Below the pieces are notes generated by a model. The model was not told where the DNA came from. It was given only the letters and a program-made list of their open reading frames with translations, and did not search any database. A stretch of 33,445 nucleotides of DNA from Verrucomicrobiales bacterium (GTDB taxonomy: Bacteria > Verrucomicrobiota > Verrucomicrobiia > Verrucomicrobiales > DEV007), in NCBI GenBank assembly GCA_013213905.1, contig JABSSQ010000335.1, forward strand, positions 1-33,445, in the 5' to 3' direction. The first letter of the stretch is position 1. Every line of letters begins with the position of its first letter. The position numbers were made by a program, and so were the translations under genes. Shown one piece after another: positions 20,522 through 29,565 of the stretch.

Positions 20522-22966
20522 ATGAAGACCTCATTTTTTCTTATTATCACCACAGCCCTTGCTTTTGCAGGATTGAGCCCGCTCCGGGCCCAATACGGTC
20601 AAGACATGGGTATCTATAACGACGCCGAGTATGAAGCGGCGGCCGCGCCATTGAGAAATGTGCCTGCAACTCAATACAGCTTCTCCAAGGCCAACCTGAG
20701 CGACGTCATGAGACTGATCGCTGCCGATGCAGGAATCGGTTTCTTCGGTTTGCCTGACGGCACTGAAGGAGGCGACCGCCTCGTGACCTTCACGCTTACG
20801 GCCCCGCCATTTATCGCTCTCGAAACCCTCGCCAAAGCCAACGGCGTTAGTCTCATCCCTCGAAATGGAATTTGGTATCTCCGCCCGGCTAATGACCGCG
20901 AGCTGATCGGCCGTATCTACGAAATTAACTACAATGCCCAGGAGCTTGTTACTAAGAACAACCAGGGCGGCGGCCTTTCCGGTGGTTCCGGCGCGACCGG
21001 CGCGGGAGGCACTGGTAGTCTTAACCTCCAGGGGGCTCCTGATTTCTTTGTGACCGAACCTTCTCGCATCCTTGAAGATATTCAGAACATTCTTGATATT
21101 CCGACCACGGGCGCGAACGCCGCATTTGCTCCGACCGCTTCTGTCGACAACCTGACGCAGCTGGCTCTCGCCAATGCTGTCGGTGCGGATATCGTGGCCC
21201 GTCCTAGCGGAGGCGCGGCTTCCGAAGATGAGGGAGGCGGCTCCAAGGTGATCTGGAACAGTGACTCGAATACCCTTTACGTTGTCGCAACTCGCCAGCA
21301 GCACCAGTGGATCGAAGCTTACCTCGCTTCTGCAGATCGACCGCAGCCGATGATTTCTGTGGAAGTGAAGTTCCTTGAGACCCGCAAAAACCCGACGACC
21401 GATTTTGGCATCGACTGGGATGGAGTGACAGGTTCCAACGGCCTTGAGCTGACACTCAGTGACAACACGGGGTCGCTTAACCTCGACCGTATCGGTGACT
21501 ACACCCTGCCTACGGCCGTCCTCAGTTACAGTGACCTGAACTGGAAGCTTCGCGCACTTTACCAGGACCAAAACGCGAAGGCGGTTTCCTTCCCTCGCAT
21601 GGTGACGCTCGATAACCGTGAGGTGTCTTTCCGAAGCGTCGTCAACCAACCGGTTCTCGGTTCCAGCGCCAGCGCCAGCCTTGGTGCCGGGGCGACCCAG
21701 ACCTCCTCTGTGGAATACCTGCCTATCGGCACCGTCATCAATATCCTGCCCAAGCGGATGGCAGGGGACAAGATTCTGCTGAACGTCTCCGTTACGATTT
21801 CTGACATTGTGGGAACTGAAATCATCAACGGTAACCCTTTCCCGATTGCAACGTCACGAGTCTACACGGCACCCCTCACGGTGAAGAGCGGCTACACGGT
21901 TGCAATCAGTGGTCTCGACGCCGCCCGCACCAACGAGTCGGATGCCGGTGTTCCGGTTCTCGGTCGCATCCCTGTCATCGGATATGCTTTCAAGAACCGC
22001 CGCGAAGAGCGCAATCGCCAGCATCTCATGATGCTCATCACTCCCGTTGCGCTGGAACCTGGCGTAGAGGGCCTGACCAAGAAGCCTATCACTGCTGAGC
22101 CGTGGAAAGTGCCGCCGGCAGGGGCTGACAACTATGGTGCCAAGGCTCCGGTTTATGACGCGCATTACTATCAGAATCAGCCACATATCAATGAGGTTCC
22201 TGAGTTCAACAGTGCTTCAGTGGAGTCCCGTAAGACGAACCAGACCTTCGGAATGCGCACCAACGCTGATCTCGAGAAGGAACCTGAAGAGGCCGTGGTG
22301 ACCGAGCTCCGCCTCGGCGCCAGTGCCGGAGAGTCTCAGCCGATCCAGGCTATGCCGGTCGATGAGCTATATGCCGGGGTGACTCGCGAGCAGACCGTGA
22401 CTAACAACTCCACCAGTATGCAGGCGATTCCGGATGCCTTGAACACTCCGAATGTGGTCGAGGATATCTCTTCCATCATCGAGGCACCTGCACCGGCGCC
22501 CGAACCGGAGGCCGCACCGCAGGAGCCGGCTGTCGAAGTCGAAGCGCCTGAAGCTGCTGTCGAGGAAGTTCCAACTGCGTCCGCTGAACCGGGTGGGTCG
22601 GCAGCTCCCGTTGAGGGCAAAGAAAGCCCGAGCGCTGTCGCTCCGGCTAAGCCCGGAGGCAACGGGCGCGTCGCTGAAATGCGCTCTTCGCTCGATGGAT
22701 TGAAAGCCGAGTTGGCCAGGATTCCTGAAGGTGATGCCAAGCTTTCGGCTGATGACGCCCAGATGGTAATGAATGTTTATGAAGAGTCCCAAGCCCTCCT
22801 CGGCCAGGTGGACGAAGCCCGCGGAAAACAGTCCGGCCCGCTCCAGGGTGAGCTGGGTGATGTCTGGTGGGAGCTGATCAATGTGAAGACGACTGCTATG
22901 AAAATGAGCCGTCGTTCACCTAAGAGCCTCGCTCTCCGAACCGAGGGAGCAGAGGACTCCGAGTAA
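20522..22966 (+). CDS. gspD: Secretin (GspD/PilQ family) with long C-terminal extension
   Basis: 814 aa outer-membrane channel. A signal peptide (MKTSFFLIITTALAFAGLSP) is followed by an N0-like domain (YSFSKANLSDVMRLIAADAG, then LETLAKANGVSLI). A Gly-rich loop (GGGLSGGSGATGAGG) leads into an N1-like part (SNTLYVVATRQQHQWIEAYL). The secretin core begins near MISVEVKFLET and includes VSFPRMVTLDN and GTVINILPKRM, ending with VPVLGRIPVIGYAFKNR and HLMMLITPVALEP at about residue 512. Beyond the core are some 300 residues: a polar linker, a Pro/Ala/Glu-rich stretch, and a helical C-terminus (MRSSLDGLKAELARIPEG). The start is the ATG at 20522 because the promoter lies just upstream. No pilotin gene is seen; the long tail may replace it. 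Confidence 0.95.
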   Translation: MKTSFFLIITTALAFAGLSPLRAQYGQDMGIYNDAEYEAAAAPLRNVPATQYSFSKANLSDVMRLIAADAGIGFFGLPDGTEGGDRLVTFTLTAPPFIALETLAKANGVSLIPRNGIWYLRPANDRELIGRIYEINYNAQELVTKNNQGGGLSGGSGATGAGGTGSLNLQGAPDFFVTEPSRILEDIQNILDIPTTGANAAFAPTASVDNLTQLALANAVGADIVARPSGGAASEDEGGGSKVIWNSDSNTLYVVATRQQHQWIEAYLASADRPQPMISVEVKFLETRKNPTTDFGIDWDGVTGSNGLELTLSDNTGSLNLDRIGDYTLPTAVLSYSDLNWKLRALYQDQNAKAVSFPRMVTLDNREVSFRSVVNQPVLGSSASASLGAGATQTSSVEYLPIGTVINILPKRMAGDKILLNVSVTISDIVGTEIINGNPFPIATSRVYTAPLTVKSGYTVAISGLDAARTNESDAGVPVLGRIPVIGYAFKNRREERNRQHLMMLITPVALEPGVEGLTKKPITAEPWKVPPAGADNYGAKAPVYDAHYYQNQPHINEVPEFNSASVESRKTNQTFGMRTNADLEKEPEEAVVTELRLGASAGESQPIQAMPVDELYAGVTREQTVTNNSTSMQAIPDALNTPNVVEDISSIIEAPAPAPEPEAAPQEPAVEVEAPEAAVEEVPTASAEPGGSAAPVEGKESPSAVAPAKPGGNGRVAEMRSSLDGLKAELARIPEGDAKLSADDAQMVMNVYEESQALLGQVDEARGKQSGPLQGELGDVWWELINVKTTAMKMSRRSPKSLALRTEGAEDSE

Positions 22967-23010
22967 AAGACTTTCCCGGTTTCTTTGGGAAATATACAAG
23001 AAGTGGATGG

Positions 23011-23043
23011 CTGCCCCGTGGCGTAATGCTGCGGGGCAGTTTT
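23011..23043 (+). terminator. Probable intrinsic terminator of the secretin gene
   Basis: CTGCCCCG (23011-23018) pairs with CGGGGCAG (23032-23039) across a 13-nt loop and is followed by TTTT. It is 44 bp after the secretin stop, so it closes that single-gene transcript. Confidence 0.75.
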
Positions 23044-23112
23044 CACTGCTTTTACAAACCGCCAGTGTCTTTGTAGTTACGGCACGCGGATGTTTGTTTA
23101 TGGTAGGAGGCG

Positions 23113-23730
23113 ATGGCTCTTCCTCCTTCACTTCCGGCCGATCACCGACGTGATCAACTCGTCGCAGCGATTAAGGACAACCTGGTCCTTTTGTTTGGGC
23201 TGGTAGCATTTGCCTGGGCTCTCGAAATTGTAGATGTCCTTCTTTTCGGGCTGCTTGATAACTTCGGAATCAAGCCGCGCACCTTGCCCGGAATTTGGGG
23301 AATCTTCGCTTCGCCATTTCTACATGCCGGATTCGGTCACCTGATTTCGAACACGATACCGTTTCTTATCCTCGGAGGAGTCGTGCTGATGGGGGGACGA
23401 AAGGTGTTCGTATCCGCTTCGCTCTTTATCATCCTCATCGGCGGGGGTGCCTTGTGGACGCTGGGGCCGGGAAATACGGTGCATGTGGGCGCCAGCCTTT
23501 TGATCTTCGGCTATCTAGGCTTCCTCATCGCACGTGGATTGTTTGAGAAATCCGTCTTCTGGGTTGTCGTTGGCGTCGCGATTCTCATCTTCTACGGCGG
23601 GATGCTTCAGGGGATACTGCCCAGCGATCCCTATGTCTCGTGGCGGGGCCATCTCTTTGGATTCATTGCCGGAATCCTTGCTGCCAGGGTCATGTTCACC
23701 AAAGAAAAGGATTCTCCGGCGATCACCTGA
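23113..23730 (+). CDS. Rhomboid-family intramembrane serine protease
   Basis: 205 aa with about six hydrophobic helices. The nucleophile motif GASLLIFGYLGFLIARG (G-x-S-x, Ser in the GAS) and the helix with RGHLFGFIAGILAARVM (catalytic His) form the rhomboid Ser-His dyad. Helix 2 contains HAGFGHLISNT, the usual His/Asn region. The short cytoplasmic N-terminus and lack of extra domains make it a minimal bacterial rhomboid; substrates are not predictable. An AGGAGG stretch at 23105-23110 is only two bases before the ATG, too close to be ideal. It is convergent with recQ, and its 3' end lies next to a 9-bp inverted repeat. Confidence 0.88.
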   Translation: MALPPSLPADHRRDQLVAAIKDNLVLLFGLVAFAWALEIVDVLLFGLLDNFGIKPRTLPGIWGIFASPFLHAGFGHLISNTIPFLILGGVVLMGGRKVFVSASLFIILIGGGALWTLGPGNTVHVGASLLIFGYLGFLIARGLFEKSVFWVVVGVAILIFYGGMLQGILPSDPYVSWRGHLFGFIAGILAARVMFTKEKDSPAIT

Positions 23731-23775
23731 TCCGGGATTCGAATGCTGCCAGTCTAAGAATCGTAGTCCCGGATC
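23729..23775. repeat. 9-bp inverted repeat between convergent rhomboid and recQ genes
   Basis: GATCCGGGA (23729-23737) is perfectly complementary to TCCCGGATC (23767-23775), with an ATTC/GAAT inner pair and a loop that holds the end of the rhomboid gene and the recQ stop. It could work as a bidirectional 3' structure. There is no T-tract on either side. Confidence 0.45.
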
Positions 23776-25898
23776 GCTTCCAGGAACGGCTCGAGGTAGC
23801 GCTCCGCTTTGACTTCACCGATGCCCCGGATTCGCAGGGCTTGCTCTTCGGTTTTGGGGCGGAGACGAGTGAGAAATTCGAGAACTTGGTTGCCGAAGAT
23901 TACGTAGGCCGGTTTGCCTTCCTCCTTGGCGAGGCGGTTTCGGACTGACTTGAGTTCTTCGAAAAGCTCTTCGTCGAAAGCCAGTTCCTGCAGAACCGGG
24001 TGTGAGGTGCCCGCCTTCGACGATCCCTGCTTCTGGTCCCTGTCCGGCCAGGCGAGTTGAAAGTGGCGTTCCCCACGCATCACCTCGGCCCCTCGGCGGG
24101 TGATAGTGAGAAGGGGGTAGGGTGTTTTCTTGATGGCGACGAGCCCGGCACGTTCCATCTCAGACAAGAGTGCGAAGACATACGAAGAACCACAGTCCTT
24201 GAGAATTCCGTAGGTGGTGAGCTCGTCGAGTCGCGCCGCCTTGAGATCCTGTGACTTGGATCCGGTCAACATCTGCACGATCTTGCCCTTGCCGATGCGA
24301 GGTTCCCAATTGCCGCCTCCGTCCCGTCTGCAGGTGCGGGCGACTCCCGACAGGGCCTTCCGTGCAATGACGAATTCCTCGTCATCAGGTTCCCGCCCAT
24401 CGCGGTTGGTGGATTCGTCACAGATGTCGCAACTACCGCAGGGGGTGGAATCAGATTCACCAAAGTATTCAAGGATCCACTGCTGGCGGCAGACGTCCTG
24501 CTCGTAGCAGAACTTGATCATGGCATCGAGTTTTTCCCTGTCGCGTCGTTCTTTCTCGTGAAGCGATTCGCTGTTGATTGCGAGGTCAGAGTCCTTCAGT
24601 TCGGGATTCGCCAGGCGTGTGCCGCGAGCCCGCTCGCCGGGAATGTCATAGCGCTCCAGGTATCCTGATCGGACCAGGTGAGAGATAGCGCTGCTGACCT
24701 GCATCGTGTTCTTCACGTTAATCCGGTCAGCGAGATCGCGAATCGGAATGGCGACACCTTCGTTACTCGCACCGCATAGATGGTAAAGCGCGGTGTAGGT
24801 GTCGAGAATGACCTCGGGGGTCGGGTTGCTGCCCTCGATAAAAAATTCCTGGGTGCGGGTGTCGGCGTAGTTGAACAGCAATTCGCAGACAGCCGGTTCA
24901 CCATCGCGTCCGGCACGTCCGGCTTCCTGGTAGTAGGCTTCGATGCTGCCGGGCACGTCGAAGTGGGCCACAAAGCGAACGTCGGGACGGTCGATACCCA
25001 TGCCGAATGCGTTGGTGGCGACGACGACATCATAGCTGCGGTCGAGGAACATGTTCTGGGCCCATTCGCGATCCTTGTCTTCCATGCCGCCATGGTAAGC
25101 GACCAGCTTGACGCCCATTCCTGACAAAGACGCACTGACCTCCTCAACGCGTTTCCGGGTCGAGCAATAGACAATGCCGGTGCGCTGTGAATCGACGAGG
25201 GATTTGAGGCGATTGTATTTGGTCCGGTGATCCTCACAATGCACGACACGAAGCGCCAGGTTGGGGCGTTCGAAACCGCTGATGGAAACAAACGGGTCGC
25301 GCAGCTTCAGCACCTTCAGAATATCGTCGCGGACGACCGGAGTCGCAGTGGCGGTGAAGGCAGCGGTCTGCGGATGGTCGAGTTCTTCGAGCGCTTCCGA
25401 AAGGCGAATGTAGTCCGGACGAAAGTCATGTCCCCACTGGCTGAGACAGTGGGCTTCGTCGACCGCGAAGAGTCCGATTGGCACCTGTTTGAGTGCGTGG
25501 ATGAACTGGCTGCTGCGGAAACGCTCGGGCGCGATATAGACGAGTTTGAATCTCCCTTCCGCCAGATCCCGAAGCCGGTCGCTCTGCTCAGCGGGGGAGA
25601 GGGTGCTGTTGATCATCGTCGCCGGGATGCCTTTTCGCTGAAGGCCGTCGACCTGGTCCTTCATCAGGGCGATGAGCGGACTCACCACGAGGGTGACGCC
25701 CTCCATCACCATGGCGGGCAACTGGTAGCAGAGTGATTTGCCGCCGCCGGTCGGCATGACGGCAAGGGTGTCCTGGCCAGAGAGCAGGGCGGAAACAACG
25801 GTTTCCTGGCCGGGCAGGAATTCCCCGAAGCCAAAATGATGCTCCAACGCCTCCAGTGGGTCGCGGATCAATCGTGTGTCGGCAACGAGATTCGTCAT
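23754..25898 (-). CDS. recQ: ATP-dependent DNA helicase RecQ
   Basis: 714 aa from the ATG at 25898 (MTNLVADTRLIRDPLEALEH); the frame extends to 25970 (a GTG start), but those 24 residues do not look like RecQ and were left out. Helicase motifs: Walker A MPTGGGKSLCYQLP, DEAH box in AVDEAHCLSQWGHDFRPDY, TATATP, motif IV/VI region GRAGRDGEPA. Then the RecQ zinc domain (four Cys: CYEQDVCRQQW and PCGSCDICDE), an RQC winged helix (LDELTTYGILKD ... YPLLTITRRG) and a C-terminal HRDC domain (FEELKSVRNRLAKEEGKPAY, GEVKAERY). All three domains are intact, so it should be a full-length 3'-5' helicase for recombination and repair. Confidence 0.96.
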   Translation of the reverse strand: MTNLVADTRLIRDPLEALEHHFGFGEFLPGQETVVSALLSGQDTLAVMPTGGGKSLCYQLPAMVMEGVTLVVSPLIALMKDQVDGLQRKGIPATMINSTLSPAEQSDRLRDLAEGRFKLVYIAPERFRSSQFIHALKQVPIGLFAVDEAHCLSQWGHDFRPDYIRLSEALEELDHPQTAAFTATATPVVRDDILKVLKLRDPFVSISGFERPNLALRVVHCEDHRTKYNRLKSLVDSQRTGIVYCSTRKRVEEVSASLSGMGVKLVAYHGGMEDKDREWAQNMFLDRSYDVVVATNAFGMGIDRPDVRFVAHFDVPGSIEAYYQEAGRAGRDGEPAVCELLFNYADTRTQEFFIEGSNPTPEVILDTYTALYHLCGASNEGVAIPIRDLADRINVKNTMQVSSAISHLVRSGYLERYDIPGERARGTRLANPELKDSDLAINSESLHEKERRDREKLDAMIKFCYEQDVCRQQWILEYFGESDSTPCGSCDICDESTNRDGREPDDEEFVIARKALSGVARTCRRDGGGNWEPRIGKGKIVQMLTGSKSQDLKAARLDELTTYGILKDCGSSYVFALLSEMERAGLVAIKKTPYPLLTITRRGAEVMRGERHFQLAWPDRDQKQGSSKAGTSHPVLQELAFDEELFEELKSVRNRLAKEEGKPAYVIFGNQVLEFLTRLRPKTEEQALRIRGIGEVKAERYLEPFLEAIRDYDS

Positions 25899-25988
25899 GC
25901 GGAAACCGTGTGTTAATCTGAACAGTAAATACGGGTTGCGCCCCAAAAACGCAACGATTTTTTCTTTCACCGGATTCAGGACAGGGCT

Positions 25989-27122
25989 ATGCGAAGAGTC
26001 ATGGAAGATCTGCGCATCGCAATTCTAGGTCACCGGTTCATGGGCCGGGCTCACTCCAATGGCTGGAGCCAGACCACAAAGTTCTTTGATCCACCTTATC
26101 GACCCGTTCTGCAAGTGGCCTGTGGCCGCGACGCTGAAGATTTGCAGCAGTTTGCCGATCGCTGGGGCTGGGCCGAGATCGAAACGGACTGGCACAAGGT
26201 GATGGAGCGCGATGACATCGACGTCGTTGATGTGTCTTTGCCCACTCATCTGCATGCCGAGCCGGCGATCGCGGCAGCCGAAGCCGGAAAGCACGTTTTC
26301 TGTGAGAAGCCGTTCTGCCGCACGGCCGACGAAGCGGAAGCCATGCTGGCTGCGGCAGAAAAAGCCGGTGTGGTGCATTACGTGAATCACAATTACCGCC
26401 GTTGTCCGGCCGTTGCGCTTGCCAAAAAGATGATCGATAACGGCGAGATCGGTGAGATTCGCCATTGGCGGGGCGCGTATCAGCAAAGTTGGCTCAACCC
26501 TCTGGAGCACCCGCTCGACTGGAAGCTCAGAAAAGCGACTGCCGGTGCCGGCCCCCTCTGGGACCTTGGTTCCCACGCCGTCGATTTGGCCCACTTTCTG
26601 GTGGGAGACTTCACGGAGTTGATTTGCCATGGCAAGCAATTCGTCAGTGAGCGTCCCTTGGCAGAAGATTCTTCTCAAACGGGGCAGGTCGAAGTCGAAT
26701 GTGCGGCCAATCTTATGGGCGAGTTCAAAAACGGAGCCCTCGCTACGATTGAGACCACCCGCTACGCGACCGGACGTCGCAACCGCCACACGTTTGAAGT
26801 CTATGGGACCAAGGGCGCGATCACTTGGGACATGGAAGACATGAACCGTCTCAAGTTTTACAACGAAGGTGATCCCGAGGGGCTGAGGGGTTTCCGCGAT
26901 ATCATGGTGAATGAGCCAAGCCACGAGTATGCCAACGCCTGGTGGCCTCCCGGCCACATTATTGGTTATGAGCATGCCTTCGTGCATGCCGCCGTTGACT
27001 TCATGGAGGCAATCAAGGATGGAAACGGGATCAAGCCGGACTTCAATGACGGTGTCAAAATCATGAAGGTGCTCGAAGCATCGCTGCGTTCCATGGAGAC
27101 GGGCGAGCGGGTGAAGTTGTAA
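25989..27122 (+). CDS. Gfo/Idh/MocA-family NAD(P)-dependent dehydrogenase
   Basis: 377 aa. Rossmann start IAILGHRFMGRAHSNGW (GxxxxG-type dinucleotide loop), then VDVSLPTHLHAEPAIAAAEA and the conserved catalytic-lysine motif EKPFCRTADEAEAM. The second half has the GFO_IDH_MocA C-terminal domain (GPLWDLGSHAVDLAHFLVGD, with the HAVD/H that binds substrate; YGTKGAITWDMEDMNRLKF). Family members oxidise sugars, inositols or sugar derivatives. The substrate is unknown. A second in-frame ATG at 26001 (MEDLRIAI) is an equally possible start. It is divergent to recQ and precedes the omega-amidase-like gene. It is complete, unlike the decayed relative at 4524-5342. Confidence 0.92.
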   Translation: MRRVMEDLRIAILGHRFMGRAHSNGWSQTTKFFDPPYRPVLQVACGRDAEDLQQFADRWGWAEIETDWHKVMERDDIDVVDVSLPTHLHAEPAIAAAEAGKHVFCEKPFCRTADEAEAMLAAAEKAGVVHYVNHNYRRCPAVALAKKMIDNGEIGEIRHWRGAYQQSWLNPLEHPLDWKLRKATAGAGPLWDLGSHAVDLAHFLVGDFTELICHGKQFVSERPLAEDSSQTGQVEVECAANLMGEFKNGALATIETTRYATGRRNRHTFEVYGTKGAITWDMEDMNRLKFYNEGDPEGLRGFRDIMVNEPSHEYANAWWPPGHIIGYEHAFVHAAVDFMEAIKDGNGIKPDFNDGVKIMKVLEASLRSMETGERVKL

Positions 27123-27205
27123 GATAGAATCTCGGAATCTTGGCAAGTTCCGCTACCTGGTTCAGGAAGTAGCGGAAGATGCCAACCTTTAGAAGTGAGT
27201 CGGCT

Positions 27206-27964
27206 ATGAAAGTCATTGGTTGCCAGTGGGATATCGCCTGGGAGGATCCGCAGGCGAACTATGCCCAGGCCCTAGCTCTGCTTGAGTCTGCTGGCAATGC
27301 TGACCTGATTGTCCTGCCGGAAATGTTCAGCACCGGCTTTACCATGGATGTAGCGAAAGCAGCGGAGGCTGTGCCATCAGGGGCGGAAGCTTTTCTGAAA
27401 CGTCTGGCTTTGCGGCACAATAGCGCTGTGTTAGGAGGGTTGGTCAGGCAGAGCGACGACGGCTCGGGGAGAAATGAGCTGATCGCTTTCGATCCCGCAG
27501 GAGAGGAACTGGTCACGTATCAAAAGAATCGCACGTTTCGTTATACTGGAGAGTCGGACTTTTACGAAAACGGTTCCGAAGTGGTTGTGTTTGAGTGGCA
27601 GGATTGGAAGATCGCACCGCTGATCTGCTACGATCTTCGTTTTCCTGAATTGTTCCGTCGAGTCACGGCAGGGGGCGCTGAATTGATCGTTGTCATCGCG
27701 AGTTGGCCAACCGTTCGCGTGGATCATTGGCTGACCCTGCTTCGAGCTCGCGCAATCGAAAACCTGGCTTACGTCGTCGGGGTGAATCGTTGCGGCAGTG
27801 ATCCGAATTATGACTATCCTGGCCGGAGCGTGGTCGTCGATCCGTGGGGCGTGATCATCGAGGATGCCGGTATAGGGGAAGGCCTGGTCGAAGCGGAAAT
27901 TGACCTCGATAAAGTCAAGGCCTGGCGTGAGGAGTTTCCGGCGTTGAAGGACTTGGAGTTTTAA
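27206..27964 (+). CDS. Nitrilase-superfamily amidohydrolase, omega-amidase (YafV/Nit2) type
   Basis: 252 aa from the ATG at 27206 (MKVIGCQWDIAWEDPQANYA), which is preceded by a GAAGTGAG purine run; an upstream in-frame ATG at 27179 would add nine residues. Catalytic triad: Glu in LPEMFSTGF, Lys in TYQKNRTFRY, Cys in LICYDLRFPELFR. LPEMFSTGF and the ICYDLRFP nucleophile elbow are typical of the omega-amidase branch, which hydrolyses 2-oxosuccinamate/2-oxoglutaramate in methionine salvage and glutamine transamination. The last 30 residues fit (VDPWGVIIEDAGIGEGLVEAE). The gene is probably transcribed with the dehydrogenase 84 bp before it, though no metabolic link is evident. Confidence 0.88.
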   Translation: MKVIGCQWDIAWEDPQANYAQALALLESAGNADLIVLPEMFSTGFTMDVAKAAEAVPSGAEAFLKRLALRHNSAVLGGLVRQSDDGSGRNELIAFDPAGEELVTYQKNRTFRYTGESDFYENGSEVVVFEWQDWKIAPLICYDLRFPELFRRVTAGGAELIVVIASWPTVRVDHWLTLLRARAIENLAYVVGVNRCGSDPNYDYPGRSVVVDPWGVIIEDAGIGEGLVEAEIDLDKVKAWREEFPALKDLEF

Positions 27965-28012
27965 GAGACTTTTACTAGCTCCTCTTAGTTATCGTTCATC
28001 TCCAAGTTGTAC

Positions 28013-28041
28013 TTGATTCCTGGCAACAGAGTTTGCATAAC
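28013..28041 (+). promoter_or_regulatory. Weak promoter candidate for the sugar ABC operon
   Basis: TTGATT (28013-28018), 17-bp spacer, CATAAC (28036-28041). Each hexamer matches 4 of 6 consensus positions. The transcript would start only a few bases before the ATG at 28051, so it would be nearly leaderless. Tentative. Confidence 0.25.
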
Positions 28042-28050
28042 CCAAGTCTG

Positions 28051-29565
28051 ATGTCGACTGAGTTGTCTTCAGTTTCTTTGTTGGAGATGCGAGGAATCCA
28101 CAAGCGGTTTCCCGGAGTGCATGCTTTGAACGAGGTGCATCTGGCCCTGCACGCTGGCGAAGTTTTGGCTCTTCTCGGAGAGAACGGTGCAGGTAAGAGC
28201 ACTCTCATCAAGATGCTGGGAGGCGCTCACCAGCCTGACGAGGGAGATATCCTGATTGATGGCTCTCCGGTGACGATTGACTCGGCGACGGCAGCCCAGG
28301 AGGCCGGGGTTGCTGTCATTTATCAGGAATTCAACCTGGTGCCCGAATTGACGGTGGCGGAAAACCTTTTCCTTGGTCGTGAGAAGACGAGGTTTGGCTT
28401 GGTAGATTTGTCAGGCGAGAAAGGGGAGGCAAAGCGATGGCTAGAGCGCATCGGGCTCGGTATCGATCCGGACGTGAAATGCGGGCAATTAACGGTGGCT
28501 CAGCAACAGGTCGTTGAAATCGTAAAGGCGCTTGCCTTTGATGCCCGCATCCTCGTGATGGACGAGCCTTCAGCGGTGCTGACTGATCAGGAAGTGGAGA
28601 AGCTCTTCGAGGTGGTTCGTGATCTCAAGGAAAGTGGGATTGGAATCATTTACATCAGCCACCGCCTCGACGAGATCGATGCGATTGCCGACCGCTTGCT
28701 CGTTCTCCGTGACGGGCAGTACATCGGGGAGGGGCAGGTGTCGGAGACGGATCGCGATACCCTGATTGAGATGATGGTGGGGCGTTCCCTTGAAGAAGAG
28801 TTTCCTCCGCGTGACGTCGAAAAGGGGGAGGAAGTGCTTCGAGCCGAGGGTCTGAATCGAGGACGAGCCGTTCAGGACGTGAGCTTTTCTGTGAGGGCCG
28901 GCGAGATCGTCGGGTTCGCCGGGCTGGTCGGAGCGGGGCGAACGGAGACGATGCGCTTAATTGCCGGGGCGGATGTTCGGGAGTCCGGCGACATTCGCGT
29001 TCGAGGCGAAGAGGTGGAGGTTCGAACTCCTCGAGATGCGATTGCTGCCGGGATCTGCCTTTTATCCGAGGACCGTAAGGGTGAGGGGCTGGTTCTTTCC
29101 CATTCCTCAGTCGATAACTTCGGGCTGCCCAACCTGGTTCGATTCAGCCGGAGCGGCTGGATCAATGAGCGAGCCGAGCGCGAAGAGTTCGAACGCTATC
29201 GCGGAGAAATTTCCATCAAGGTGGCGGGACCGGACCAGCTGGCCGGGGAGTTGTCAGGCGGTAACCAGCAGAAAGTCGTTTTAGCGAAGTGGTTGGCCCG
29301 GCATGCTGATGTGATCCTTTTTGATGAACCGACCCGCGGCATTGATGTCGGGGCGAAATACGAGATTTATCAACTCATGAACCGTCTCGCGGCCGAGGGG
29401 AAGGCGATCGTGATGGTGAGCAGTGAGCTGCCTGAAATCCTTGGAATGAGCGATCGCATTCTCGTGATGCGGGAAGGGCGATTAGTGGGAGAAATTGAAA
29501 ATTCACCGGAGACGACCCAGGAAGATGTCCTGGTGTTGGCCATGGAAGAGATTGCGACTGGATGA
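28051..29565 (+). CDS. Sugar ABC importer ATPase, RbsA/MglA-type double nucleotide-binding protein
   Basis: 504 aa from the ATG at 28051 (MSTELSSVSLLEMRGIHKRF); the frame also opens at a TTG at 28033. The first ATPase half has Walker A GENGAGKSTLIK, a Q-loop (YQEFNLVPELTV), a signature variant (LTVAQQQVVEIVKA) and Walker B ILVMDEPSAVLT. The second half has a degenerate Walker A (GLVGAGRTETMRL), intact LSGGNQQKVVLAKWLA and VILFDEPTRGIDVG. This unequal arrangement is typical of the CUT2 family, which imports ribose, galactose, xylose and similar sugars. It overlaps the permease by 4 bp (ATGA), so the two are translationally coupled. Substrate not determinable. Confidence 0.94.
   Translation: MSTELSSVSLLEMRGIHKRFPGVHALNEVHLALHAGEVLALLGENGAGKSTLIKMLGGAHQPDEGDILIDGSPVTIDSATAAQEAGVAVIYQEFNLVPELTVAENLFLGREKTRFGLVDLSGEKGEAKRWLERIGLGIDPDVKCGQLTVAQQQVVEIVKALAFDARILVMDEPSAVLTDQEVEKLFEVVRDLKESGIGIIYISHRLDEIDAIADRLLVLRDGQYIGEGQVSETDRDTLIEMMVGRSLEEEFPPRDVEKGEEVLRAEGLNRGRAVQDVSFSVRAGEIVGFAGLVGAGRTETMRLIAGADVRESGDIRVRGEEVEVRTPRDAIAAGICLLSEDRKGEGLVLSHSSVDNFGLPNLVRFSRSGWINERAEREEFERYRGEISIKVAGPDQLAGELSGGNQQKVVLAKWLARHADVILFDEPTRGIDVGAKYEIYQLMNRLAAEGKAIVMVSSELPEILGMSDRILVMREGRLVGEIENSPETTQEDVLVLAMEEIATG

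Noticed and set aside
20531-21649. Long reverse ORF (372 aa) inside the secretin gene
   Set aside because: It is an antisense shadow of the secretin, whose frame has clear family motifs.
24240-24510. Possible zinc-rich small protein on the forward strand
   Set aside because: It is the complement of the RecQ zinc domain region and lacks coding features.
26025-27146. Long reverse ORF (373 aa) inside the Gfo/Idh/MocA gene
   Set aside because: It is an antisense shadow; the forward frame has Rossmann and EKP motifs.
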